Shown here piece after piece: positions 25,016-36,218 of a stretch of 64,000 nucleotides of DNA. A model generated the notes under the pieces. The model was not told where the DNA came from. It ran no database searches and saw nothing but the letters and a program-made list of their open reading frames with translations. The stretch covers positions 1 through 64,000 of the forward strand of contig JAEUBA010000090.1 in the NCBI GenBank assembly GCA_018257865.1, read 5' to 3'. Origin of the DNA: Stereocaulon alpinum (Eukaryota; Ascomycota; Lecanoromycetes; Lecanorales; Stereocaulaceae). Made by a program: the position numbers and the translations under genes. Within the stretch, counting starts at the first letter, position 1. Every line of letters begins with the position of its first letter.

Positions 25016-25686
25016 ATGGCAGCAACGGCGGCAATGACATGTTGAATGAGCTCCAAGCTATACCGGGCTTTGATGCACGCTGGACGTGCCAGTGATGTCA
25101 AGAATATCAAGAGGCGTGATGGTTGATGTCGGCTAACGTGGGGCCCTGGAACACGTCCTATATCGTATCTGGTTTGATAGGAGATGTTGCATGTTCAGAG
25201 GTATTCCCAAGGGCAGGGAAGTAGATGAGCGAGCAATTTGCATCGTTTCGCACTTTTGATGAAGGAACTGCTATTTCACGACCGTTCTGACCGATAGATA
25301 TGTCTTTGTTGGATGGATATTTCGATCTTCCGTGTACATTGGATGCTGCTAGTTTCGAAGGCAACACTATCTCTACTCTATAGGAGCTTTACGTCTTCGT
25401 ATCACTATAACGCTACTGAAACATCTAAGGTGCCGATATGAGTCCTTGGCCTTGGAATGTTGCTCCTTAACCTAGTATGAGATAATGCATTCACAGAATA
25501 GATACAATTGATACTTGAAGGTGCTCGACAATGTAACAAAACATGCAGAGGAACATGCGACAAAATCGTACAATAGTCAAGCGAGAAGAGTCTTCTACAA
25601 ACTTTCAAATACCACAAACGCCAATACCAACATCCGCACGTCACACAACTTACCCTCTAGCTTTCGAATACAGTTGCTTAAGCCTT
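25016..25686. other. Gap between convergent genes
   Basis: Holds the 3' flanks of A3 (+) and the secreted-protein gene (minus). No further gene or repeat recognised. Confidence 0.6.
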
Positions 25687-26812
25687 CTAGCACGTGAAGC
25701 CACAGTCCATCTCTCGCTTGCCGCTGTCGTATGCTCCAACACTGCACTGCGAGTTGCTGTCCCATGACTGGGCACCATAGGCAAACTTCACGGGATCGTC
25801 ATCAACATTCTCCGCGGTCACGATAAGTACCAGAGGCAAGGCGCTGTCAACATCAACACCTTGACCACCAGGCGCATCGGCGTAATCCAACTCTCCGATG
25901 AGTACACCCTGGTCGTCCTTGATGAGGATGTCGAAGCGGTAGTTGGATGTTCCGCCGGTTGAGTCAGGTTTACCTTCGTTCTTTTGGTACTATCTTTTTT
26001 TAGTAGGGATAAAGATGATGGGAATATTATTGACTTACTTGGACAAGGTGAACGCCGCAATTGCCCGGATGATAAGGCAGACCAACACCAGATGTCGAGT
26101 CCGGATCAGCGGGGTCTTCTCCATTACCCTGCCAGTCGAAACAATATTTGTCTGCGCGTTTTACCAGAATGTTGTCTTCATCTCGACGACCGAGAATATT
26201 GCCCGGGGTCGGGTATGGCTTCTGATTGGTAAAGTCGGTGTAATCGACAAGTGTAATCGAGATCCCCCCTGCGACTAGGGTTGGCAGCTCAATCCTCGAC
26301 CAAATGCTACAATCGTTAACCTCGACACTGAATTTGCCCACAAAATAGACAGTTCCTCCAGCCGCAACAGCCTGATCCGCGAAAAACCCCGACGTGCGGT
26401 CCAGGAAGTCTTGAAACCATTGTGAGGATCGTTGCGGTTTCCCTCGTGAGATAAATCCTTTTGGGAAAGCGCCGCGGAGGATTGCGCCTTGTGGTGATAA
26501 AGTCTGGGCGAATTGGTAGGGTGCTTGGGAATCTGCTATGCCGGAGAAGAATACGAAAGCGCCGTTGGGGGCGATATAGGCGGCTGCGATGTCGCTGTCA
26601 CTTTGGTAGTCGCTCGTGTCTGGGCCGCCGGCGCCACCGTTGCTAGGATCGGTTAGCTTGCCGGATGGGGACCCTTCATAACGTTTTGTGAGGTGTCTAG
26701 TCTGTAGGGACGTCTCTGCCAGTGGGGACGCAGTGGCTTGAAGGAGAATTCCAAGGAGGAGAAATAGTGCGTTGAATATTGCGGCTTTGGAAAGCCTTTG
26801 AGAGGAAAGCAT
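25687..26812 (-). CDS. Predicted secreted protein, function unknown
   Basis: Proposed exons, in transcription order, 26812-26039 and 25989-25687 (358 aa), joined in phase 0 across a 49-nt intron with GTAAGT, a CTACTAA branch site and TAG. ATG 26812 is preferred to an upstream in-frame ATG (26902) because it places a signal peptide at the N-terminus: hydrophobic core IFNALFLLLGILL, likely cleavage after ATAS. A dibasic KR at 43-44 follows, then a second at about 218-219; both could be Kex2-type processing sites. The body includes WFQDFLDRTSGFFADQAVAAGG and has five Cys in the last 140 residues. I do not recognise the family. The product is probably exported to the wall or medium; an effector role is possible but unproven. 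Confidence 0.8.
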
Positions 26813-28614
26813 TGTTGCTATGAAGCTTCCACGACAAGTCGAGTCAAAGGATGTCCCCGTAGGTGTGTTTTGGGAAAGATAACAGCTGGATGAAGTCTCC
26901 AATGTTTCTGCTCTGGCTCTACGAGAGTTGGGGAATCCAGGTCTCTTTATGCATTTGGGACGCCTGGGGATTACACCTTACCAGGCCCCTTGCAGCGCTA
27001 AATCGCCCCTAATGGAGCAGGGGTTGGTCCAAGATCAGTTGGATGTTCAGTTCCTGACGGTAGATAGGTTGGAAACGAGGAAGAAACACAGACTTGTCCC
27101 ATGAATGCCGTAACGTCGTTGGAGGAATAGATGGCACAGCCAACACTGCCTTGATCGGTTGCTTACATCGTTGGAAGACGTAAACCGTGGCGCTAGAGAG
27201 AACGAGTAAATGGCATTGTATCTTCGGCTCGTTTCAATAATCATGGCTATTTCGGCTGCTATAATTGACACACCGTTGTTTTTCTGATACATGCTAAGGA
27301 GGAGCTGAACTTAGCACCATGGATCGCAGATGATGAACGGAGGAACGGATGGACGAAGAACAGTGGCATTACCGATGTATTTGATTGAGTGGTCCCCAAA
27401 TGCGGAATCTTTTACGTCAACGGTATGACATTAGGTAATGCTTCCTGTGCTTTTCGTCTGCTGTCTGAATGATCGTTACTCTGCTGCAATAACCACTATC
27501 CCCCGGAGAATTCGGCGAAATGCCATTCGATCAACATTTTAAACGGCCCTAACACTAGCATAATTTCCCTTTACGGCGAAAGATGAAACACTTGCAATTC
27601 AAGCTGAAAATCATTTTGTTGTAACCTTCTATGATCCGTCATACCAGCCCTACGAAACGTCCGGGATTGTGGCTAAGTCTGCACTAATTGTTAAGATATA
27701 CCAACAATTCTCCGTAGGCTAAAGTCAAAGCATCAATAGTGCCAACGGTTAATCTGAACATTACATGAGTGGGACTATTGACACTGCAAACGCGAAGGTC
27801 CGTGCTCGAGAGAATTCTCCGAATATTGCCCCGAGCGTGAAACACTCGGCCCGTCCCGAGCACAGCGCTACATGATTGGTCGCACAGCCTCGTTAGCATA
27901 CTCAGCGCGGGGGTACCATGAAGACTCCGGAATTAGTCTTGGCAGGTTAAGCCTCTGTGACGCCCAACTAGAGCCACACCTTTAATTGCTAGTGCCAACG
28001 TCTGCGTGTTAGCGTTATGCTAGTACAGCTTTAATATCGTGCCTGGATGCAGATCCTCGCCCCTCATTCGTTTACGTAGCGCTGCGCTACCAGCGGCGCA
28101 TTGTTGTTGGATGACCCGTACTAATTACTAGGTCAGCCTCAATACCCCACCCCAGGATAGCTTAGGCTGGAGGTTCTAAGGCACAGCCGCCCTAATATTC
28201 GAGTGAGATGAACTATGTGACGACGGCGTCTAGGTATCAGTCATTGCCTCGACACCTATTCTATCTTAGGTACCAACAAATCGAAGGACTCTGGTCGAGC
28301 TGAAGACTACATGTTTCATCAAATGTCATCATCGCACACAACACGCGCGTGACTTCCATTCTTGATCTGATCTTCTGGAAACGGAACGGGCACGCCTTTA
28401 TGTTGGTTTAGATCACAATCGAACCCTTAGTGACGCACAGCTTTCTAGGCACCACGTCCTCATTTTCCCGTCTGTTGAGTCTCCCGAAAAAGGAGAATCA
28501 CTACTACGGGTCATAATCCCTCCGACTAGACTCTGACCAGCAAGGCAGAGGCAATCCTCACATTAGACTGCGAAAATAACTACCACATACTCACGATCAA
28601 CCCCTCTTGCCACC
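26813..28614. other. Gene-free interval
   Basis: Upstream regions of the secreted-protein and ankyrin genes. A 15-nt palindrome GTAGCGCTGCGCTAC lies at 28076-28090. No coding region I can support. Confidence 0.55.
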
Positions 28615-29424
28615 ATGGAAGCCAAATTCAAGGGAAATCTAGGAGAAACCCTACACCAAGCTTGCGAAAACAACGACCTCGACGAAATAAAAACCTACAT
28701 AGCCCATCAAAAAGCCACAAACCCCTCATACAGACCTCCATATCCAGAAATAATGTACACAGCAACAGGCAAAGACAACGTCAAAATTATCCAGTACTGC
28801 ATCGAAAACGGCACCACGGTCACAGACAACGTGCTCAAAAAGATCATCATCTGTCGCGCTAAGAAAACTTACATCTACCTCCTCGATGCCAAAGCTGTAG
28901 ATATCAACCACTACATCCCCTGGTTCGGCGATATACTCACGAATTTAGCTACAGCTGACGATATCGAATGGGCTAAACTCTGCCTCGAGCACGGCGCTGA
29001 TCCGAATAGACATCTTTATGAAGAACATAAAAGCATCCTAGCCGCCGTCGCGGAACTCGCTTCCGTCGAAATGGCCAAGCTATTAATAGAGCACGGCGCG
29101 CGGGTTAAGGGTTCAGGCGCAATCGTCATGGCGGCTGAGGAGGGAAAATTGGATATGGTGGAACTCTTGCTTGAGAATGGGGCTGGTGTTGATGAGGTGG
29201 GGATTGAGCATCCGACTGATGAGAGGTATAGAGAGGATATGGGGAGTGCGTTGCATAGGGCTGTGGTTGCGGGGAAGAAGGATGTTGTGCGGGTGTTGAT
29301 TGGGAGGGGGGCGGATGTGGGGTTGAAGGATCCTATGGGGCGAACGCCGATGGATTTGGCGAGGGAGAGGGGCAATGAGGAGATTTTGGGGATGTTGAGG
29401 GATGCTGAAGGTGTGGTAAAATAG
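28615..29424 (+). CDS. Small ankyrin-repeat protein
   Basis: Single-exon gene of 269 aa with a strong start context (GCCACCATGG). The N-terminus (TLHQACENNDLDEIKTYI) is a divergent ankyrin unit. Clearer units follow: WAKLCLEHGADPN, MAKLLIEHGARV, IVMAAEEGKLDMVELLLENGAGVD, ALHRAVVAGKKDVVRVLIGRGADV and TPMDLARERGNEEILGML. Ankyrin repeats mediate protein-protein contacts; no catalytic domain, signal peptide or membrane segment is seen. Base use switches sharply inside the gene: the first half of the coding strand is A/C-rich and G-poor, the last third G-rich and C-poor. Partner and pathway unknown. Confidence 0.88.
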   Translation: MEAKFKGNLGETLHQACENNDLDEIKTYIAHQKATNPSYRPPYPEIMYTATGKDNVKIIQYCIENGTTVTDNVLKKIIICRAKKTYIYLLDAKAVDINHYIPWFGDILTNLATADDIEWAKLCLEHGADPNRHLYEEHKSILAAVAELASVEMAKLLIEHGARVKGSGAIVMAAEEGKLDMVELLLENGAGVDEVGIEHPTDERYREDMGSALHRAVVAGKKDVVRVLIGRGADVGLKDPMGRTPMDLARERGNEEILGMLRDAEGVVK

Positions 29425-30333
29425 TGTGTAGGGATCGATGAATGTGGCTTTCTTTGGTAGCTCGTCAATCTATCGAGGTGAAGCTACCATGTGGGAATTG
29501 TGATCCATACGATTCGTGCTGTGTATAAGTCCCGAGGGTGCCAAAATCCGGCTCCAAGATTCGTACCTGACTTGGATTAGCAGGGCTTGCTAACCTGCTG
29601 AGCCCGTGACGTTCAGTGGGATCAGGGTAAGCACACGCCGTTCTCTAATTCCTGACCGCTCAACTGCAATTGACGAATGAAAGTGACAGGAGAAACTGAG
29701 GCAGCCAATCGGATTTGTTTTCGGCTTGACAATGGCCGCGCTGATCGGAGGTGGCTGCGGCTAATAATACCCGCTTCTCAGCCAATCACGGATTCAGTCA
29801 AAATTGATGGAAGCCTTGCTTTTTGAGACACGGTTCCTTCCTCTCCAATCGATCAAACGAGGCGTGAGATAGGAATACAAGTATGGGCATTCTTGCAGCA
29901 CAGAAGTTGATTTTAGGCGGTATTGGGCACAACGTTTCTAGATCTCGGGCATGAGTTTTAACGTCTTGGTTTTGGAAATACAGCACACGGCATGGTTCAT
30001 GTGTAGAATATTTCAGCCGCGCTGGTGGATGATGGAGGGTACGCGCGTGAGAGCATTTGGCACGCAATCCTGGAGATCTCTTTCCGTCTCCTGCTCGCCA
30101 CCAGCCAGAGGAGAGATGCCCAACGGCCATAATGGATAATGTAAAAGAGCTTGCCTAATGTCGCGCAGTCCTTCCTGCTTTTTTCGTAAGTATCTCGTGT
30201 GAGAGCTTTCCGGTCAATTGCGTCTCTCTAAGCACTTGGACAGCTGTTTTCCCACGCTCAAGGGTCAGTTCTATGCTGTTTCACACACTTCACTCGCCCG
30301 CGGTGTGTCAACATTCAGTTGCTCACTCTTACC
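29425..30333. other. Upstream region of B2
   Basis: No gene recognised. Two opposed short open frames around 29.8-30.1 kb overlap each other and lack domains. Confidence 0.55.
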
Positions 30334-31365
30334 ATGTCGGGTCTTAATCTTCCATCATTCGAAGCCGCTCATTGGCCATATCTCGCTCCTGGACCTGCTG
30401 AGTCAAAGGCTGCCACGACCTTGAGAACCTGCAATGACCAGGAGATTCTCGCTTGGCTCGCGTTCGCTCGCAAGGGCGGGTTCGAAGTTCGACCAAGGAC
30501 TTGGAACCTTACAGATGAGATCGTGGGGGCTTTCTCAAATTTGATGGCCTTCGGAGACGATTTGATTCTTGCGTGGGTCCAGGAAGTCCGAACTCGCAGT
30601 CAGTTGTCCCTCACACCAGAGCACGGTCTAGAGATTGACCGCCTTCTAGCGCAACCCGTTGCGAAGTTAGAGAAGGCTGCCATCTATTGGTGTACGATCT
30701 GCGGCACCGATAAACCTAAGTCGTATAAGAACCACGATGACTGGAGGAGGGAGGAGAAGCAACATGAGGCGACATATATTTGCATGCTTGGAGAAACAAG
30801 CGGTGTTCCAAACAACGGCTTCAACTGCGCACTCTGCATTACTCCAACGCCCGAAGGCTGCCAGCACCATGTTCAGGCTTGCTTAGCACCTTCTGGTGGT
30901 CGCTTTTCATGCAAAAGAAGATATGATATGGTCAAACACTTGAAAAAGGTCCACGGCGTTGACAGGAAGGCCCAAGGCGAAGCCATAGCGGCTGAATGGA
31001 AACAGACGCTGGATAAAAATACTTGGGCCTGTGGATTTTGCCTGGCTACCTTCTCCAACTTCCAGGAGCGCTTGAGACACCTTCAGCTTCACTTTGAGCA
31101 AGGGAAGACCATGGACGACTGGAGCACTACCTTGGTGATCCAGGGTCTTCTGCAGCAGCCTAGTATTGTCGAAGCATGGACGGCCAAGCTAGCAGATTCG
31201 TTTCCATTTCCGGAGACCCTACAGTTCGTTTGGAAGGAGCCTACAATGAAAGAACTTCAATATAGGTTGGAAGTGGGACCTTCACAATGTGGGGAGAGCG
31301 CAGAGACATTAGTGGAGGCGGCTTATACGGCTTGCGAGTTCAATTCGGCTTTGCTAGAGTGGTGA
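30334..31365 (+). CDS. Array gene B2: intronless short zinc-finger paralog
   Basis: A single open frame of 343 aa from an ACCATG start. It aligns throughout with B1, including the N-terminal halves (LRTCNDQEILAWLAFAR; LMAFGDDLILAWVQEVR), finger 1 with C120/C123, H144 and again Glu (E140) where the first His should be (DWRREEKQHE), a CALC..HH..C unit, CKRRYDMVKHLKKVH, and the last finger CGFCLATFSNFQERLRHLQLHF. A shared C-terminal stretch (VIQGLLQQP, then ETLVEAAYTACEF) also matches B1. The intron present at the domain boundary in the other four members is absent. It lies about 11 kb from B1 and is the last member of the array. Confidence 0.88.
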   Translation: MSGLNLPSFEAAHWPYLAPGPAESKAATTLRTCNDQEILAWLAFARKGGFEVRPRTWNLTDEIVGAFSNLMAFGDDLILAWVQEVRTRSQLSLTPEHGLEIDRLLAQPVAKLEKAAIYWCTICGTDKPKSYKNHDDWRREEKQHEATYICMLGETSGVPNNGFNCALCITPTPEGCQHHVQACLAPSGGRFSCKRRYDMVKHLKKVHGVDRKAQGEAIAAEWKQTLDKNTWACGFCLATFSNFQERLRHLQLHFEQGKTMDDWSTTLVIQGLLQQPSIVEAWTAKLADSFPFPETLQFVWKEPTMKELQYRLEVGPSQCGESAETLVEAAYTACEFNSALLEW

Positions 31366-33028
31366 GAGTGTTTTGGTGGTCCCGAATAGCGTTACGCATG
31401 CTGGAACTGAATAGGCAGGTGCTCGTGGTGCTTTTGTGTGGAAAATCCTGATATCGATACGGGCATGACGCGAAAGCCTATCTCTGTGTCCTCTGATTAA
31501 AATTACATTAGCGTGTGAAATTCTTGTACTCATGCAGCCTTAGAAAAAGGACACGGATTATCTTACCGGAATGCTTATGAGCACAAGGATGCATTGACGT
31601 CCTTAATATAAGTTTCTAGCATAGTGCATTGAATAGAGGACATCAATTGCCTATCATACCCGTAAGTTGACCCCTGGAGGCATCGGTGTCCTCGTTCTAA
31701 TTCTTTAACGTCATACAAGATCTTCGGCTCTACGAGTATGACGACTTGGCAAAACAACGAAGTTCTACCTTTAGCTCGGATCTAAGCACGAGCTTTGAGA
31801 CAGAGCCAATTGTAGTGATACACCAGAGCACGATCTCAGGCTTGTGTAGCGAAGATACTCATAAACAGACCCTTCGGCCAACAGTTTCTTCAAATTCGTT
31901 GACGCCAAGCCACTAGCCCACCCGTAAATAATCATCTCTCAGCTAATCTACACCAAACACTTAAAGCGTATACCCAAAACCTCAATACATTCTATAGTTC
32001 ATCACCTTTATACCATACTGAACCCCAAAAGACGTAGACACTAGATCAGACTCGAATTACCGCGTTCCAACATCAACACAAACCAACAAATTGAGCACGC
32101 CAGACCCGAGTCAATCAATACCGACATCTCCGATGCTCAAACAATAACCCAGAATAAGAACACACAAGCCGCACCATATGGTGACTATCTCCAGGAAAAC
32201 CCTACACATCCCCCTAGACCCACCCCATCACCAACCTACGTTCTTTCTGACCAATAGCAGAAATATCACACACACCCCGCACAAATCGCAACGTAACCCA
32301 TCGCAGCAGCGAGAACAAGTTTGACCCGCCCCACCATCCACCTTATCCGCAAACCCACGCGCGAACCTTGTAGAAATCGCTTTTGAGATACCGCTGGGAG
32401 ATTCGTGGTAGCTCAGCTTTGCATGGTTGTGCTTGCGGGTTAGTTAGTTCATTCTCGTATAGTTATGTTTCGTTGACAGAGGCTGAGGTATGGGCTCGTG
32501 AGATGGCTTTAGAGTGGTCTGGTAGTGGGTTTGGAGGCGAACTTGATATGGACGTAGGTAGTTAGTTAATTTGTGTTTGTATTGCTTGTTGGTGCTGCCT
32601 CGTGTGGTGGATATTTTGTTGACATGTGGAAGGGAGTGTTTTAGAGGACAGGGGTAGAGGTGTGGGACTGTGGTTTGTCTACGGGTATATTGTGCGGCGT
32701 TGAGGTCATTGAAAGGAGCATCGGTCTCTTTTTGCTTTCGCTTCTCGTCTTAGGTAGGTACGTTTTTAAATGTGGTTTTTAGGAGTTGAATTATAGATTG
32801 TGTGGTCATTTGAGTCGTTAAAATATAAAGAGTCCGATCTGCTGCTTTCCCAGATCTTGCCTAAACGCCACAGAGCCGCGAATATATTGGTGATAAAGCT
32901 GGAATGTCTATAGGCACCATCAACCGCGCGAATCTCAGCACCATTGCCCTCTCCAACGGATTCCCAAAATTTTACGTCTGCTTCCTCGACGCTGGACTCA
33001 TCATACCGACCGGCTTGTTGGATGGGCG
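31366..33028. other. Gene-free interval between B2 and the NLR gene
   Basis: Convergent 3' flanks. 31.9-32.3 kb is A/C-rich on the + strand and 32.4-32.7 kb is G/T-rich. No gene, repeat or RNA recognised. Confidence 0.55.
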
Positions 33029-36000
33029 CTAAATATCAGCCTGAGTGATTGCGGTACTCCTCCTGCTTTGCGCTTCTTTCAGAATCTGCACGATATCCGA
33101 ATTGCCTTCCTGTTCAGCCCATTGTAGCGCAGTCCCAGCAGACCAAGCATCGGTCTCAACATCAGTCCCAACATCAGCCTCAACATCAGCCTCAACATCA
33201 GCCTCAATATCAGCCCCGGCGTCCAGCAACAGCCGTACCATACCAATGCAATCATAGTAAGCGGCAAAATGAAGAGCTGTTCGCCCAGAATCTGATTTCG
33301 CATTGACGTCGGCTCCAGCGTCTAGTAAGATCTGCGCATTGTCCTCTTTACCGGATTCTGCTGCCATAAACAACGCTGTCCGACCGTTGTTCCCTCGCAA
33401 GTTGACCTTAGCTCCGTATTCAAGCAGTATAGGTAACACACGGCTCTTCTGCCTGCACGCTGCAACATGCAGTGCTGCGTCTCCATCTTGTTCTTGCGCG
33501 TTTACATCGGCACCACGTTCTAAGAGTAGCCTCGCTATACCTACGTGATCATTTTCAGCGGCTATATAGAGCGCTGTTTCGCCCCTGCAGTCCTTAACAT
33601 CAACTACCGCTTCATGCTCGCACAAAGTCCGCGATACCGCTTCATGGCCGTTGTAAGCAGACAAATGGAGTGGAGTCTTTTTGTATTCATCTTCGTAGTG
33701 GACCAAGTGAGGCCCAATTCTTAGGAGGAATCTCAGAGTACAGTCATGGCCATTGTTTGCTGCATGATGAAGTGCAGTACGTTGGCGCTCATCTACTATG
33801 TCTATTCGACAACCCCGGGCTACAAAGACCTCTACAATCGAGGTGAGCCCTAAAGCTGCTGAACAGGCCAGTTCTGGTAGGGACCCCCTATAATACCACC
33901 CGGCCTTTGCCCAAAGCTGGACAATCTCTAACGCGACAGAAGGATGTTCCAGGAACTTCAAAGCTAGCTGTTGAATGTTTGGATCCTTTTCTGGCTCTCC
34001 AGCTGCATGGATGCTCCAGTTATGACTCGCATAATCAAGAAAACCGGTTTCTCGGAGGATGACTTTTTGCTCATCGTCGCCCGGATAACGATCCGTGAAA
34101 AAGTGTTTCAATGACAGATAAGTCAAGCAAGTTCTACTAATGTCTCTTTGAGCTGTTGGAAAGTATTTGTCTCGACGTCGCTTAAGATATTCCTGAGTAG
34201 TGTAATGCACCAAGCGTATGATGTCGGTTTCCCTATCGATGGTGACCAAACCTGCACATACAGAGATGACGATGTCCTCATCGGGTAGAGCCTCCTCATC
34301 CAACTCTGTTGTGTCAGGCTCGATGGCTAGTGCGTGTCGAAGCTCAAGCGCAGTGAGTGGTCTGATAGCACATAATATCCACATCAATGTACTTTTGGCT
34401 AGCTGGACATCGTCACTTTCTTGACCCTCAATCCGTTTCATGGTCTCATCATACATGGTGTCTAAGTTCCTGGGTAATTTGTCTAGAGCCAGACGGACAT
34501 CCCGTTTGTTATTTTTACTAGCAAGTGAATGGAGGTGCAATTGAGCCATCAAGAACCTTGATGTAATCAGCATTGATCCTATCATCCTATTTAGAAGGTT
34601 CAAACTTACATTCCTTCGGCTTTGTCGATGATCATGCTGACGATAAGCTCTTGCAAAGGTGCGTCCTTGCTGATGTGGCGGGCCAAGCGGCTCTCCCTTG
34701 GGATTCGAATCTCAAGATACTTTCGGATATCAATATCCGATGCTCGGATCTCAAGACGGACGGCGCCAGGAAAATAAGACTCCATACCAATGACGTGTCG
34801 TGAGGTCGTGAGCAAACAGGCATTTGATGAACTAAGCAGATGTTGAAGATTCGTAAGGACAGCGTCTCTAGTATCGTTGTTTTCGGTGCATTCGTCTAGC
34901 GCATCCACCAACATGAAGACTTTTGAGAAGCGAGCCATCTCTGATTGGAGTACTCTTAGAAAGTCGTTGGCCGTGGGCATAGTTTTCTTGAAAGTATGTT
35001 CACGATGAAGTTCGACTATCTCATCCTGCACCGAGGACGACCTACGCACAAGCTGCTGCAAGAGGCTCCCAAACAAGTTTGCGGCGGACTGTTGGTCCTG
35101 CTCCCTGTAGTCGAGATATAAGTACAGGATAGCGATGTCATTGCCTTTGTGATTCCGCTCGAGAGAATCCACCAACATAGACCTATCGTAGAATTCTTCA
35201 TTAGTGAGATGCCGGGCAGCATAATCAGGTGGCTCGCATGTGACAGATAAGGTCAGGAGTTTCGCCCAGTGTCAATGGCATGGGATGTCAAAAGAAGGCC
35301 AGCGCCGATGGGTCACTAGAAGCATGAAATAGAGGAGCACCCAGTTCTGACTTACGTGAGCACCGTCTTACCGGCGCCAGCTGGTGGCCGTCAGCACAGA
35401 GTCAGTCCTGAGGGGGAGCCGAAGTAAAACGTACGGATTCCCTGGCACCACAGTACTCGCTCCGTTCCTACGAGCCAAGCTTTGTATAGGTCGTGTTCTA
35501 GCAACCATAGACCAGTACCCACTTGTCGCCTGCTCGAAGTGTCGACGTGTTTAGAGGTCATATTCAGAGGGGACAACCAGTCGACAATCCTCTGGTGTCT
35601 TTCGTCCTGAAGGTGCTCAAAGGCACAGTCCTGACCCAACTTTAGGTCTGCAACGCCCTCTGAGATGTTTGAGACGCTTTCGCTCGTAGTTTTGAGGCTA
35701 TGTGAGACGGTCACAATGTCACTTTTGATTGCAAGCGAAAGGGCGCTGGCTTTCATTAGTGCTGGGTTTCTAACGCAGATTTAGTAGGGACTTTGGCAAT
35801 CTCACAAATTGTCCTCCTGTATGGCAAGGCTGATGAGTGACTTGAGGCGTTCAATGGTCTCCAATGTCTCCCTGATTTGCTTCTTATCGAAGCTCCATAC
35901 CAATCGCTTCCCAAGAGACTTCACACCATTTTCAGGACGCAATCGCTGAGCCAGGTCCTCCATGGCTATTCGGTACTGATCAAGGCAGGGACCTTCAAGC

Positions 36001-36218
36001 GCACGTACTCGAACATACCAAGGATCGTCTTGATTGGCCTCTTCAAATCTGCATCTCAAACTTGTCAGGAGCCCTAAGAGGCCGGCTGCTTCCTGAAGTA
36101 GCTTAATCCGGTCTTTTGGCGCATCTTTGACATCATTGAGAAACTGGATGGTCTGTGCAGTGGCATTGATAATCTGCACTATACTGGCAGCCAGGCCAAC
36201 GGCCGAAACTGGGTCCAT
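33029..36218 (-). CDS. STAND/NLR-like protein: fungal N-terminal, NACHT and ankyrin repeats
   Basis: Proposed exons in transcription order: 36218-35806, 35769-35435, 35382-35358, 35182-34610, 34556-33029 (957 aa). Residues 1-130 (MDPVSAVGLAASIVQIINAT) match the fungal N-terminal domain of STAND proteins. Walker A is GIPGAGKT (248-255), most of it on a 25-nt exon; Walker B is LVDALDE (349-355). A winged-helix-like segment (IRPLTALELRHAL, LVHYTTQEYL) follows, then about seven ankyrin repeats (680-940). Such proteins act in fungal non-self recognition and incompatibility cell death; that role is inferred from the family. The first intron would be only 36 nt, so that junction is the least certain. 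A 12-bp coding minisatellite lies near the 3' end. Confidence 0.85.
33149..33220. repeat. 12-bp coding minisatellite in the NLR ankyrin region
   Basis: Six tandem copies of a 12-bp unit (consensus ATCAGCCTCAAC on +), encoding on the minus strand an acidic run of (E/T)-(A/T)-D-V tetrapeptides inside or just before the last ankyrin unit. The unit is a multiple of three, so copy-number change would preserve the frame. Confidence 0.9.
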
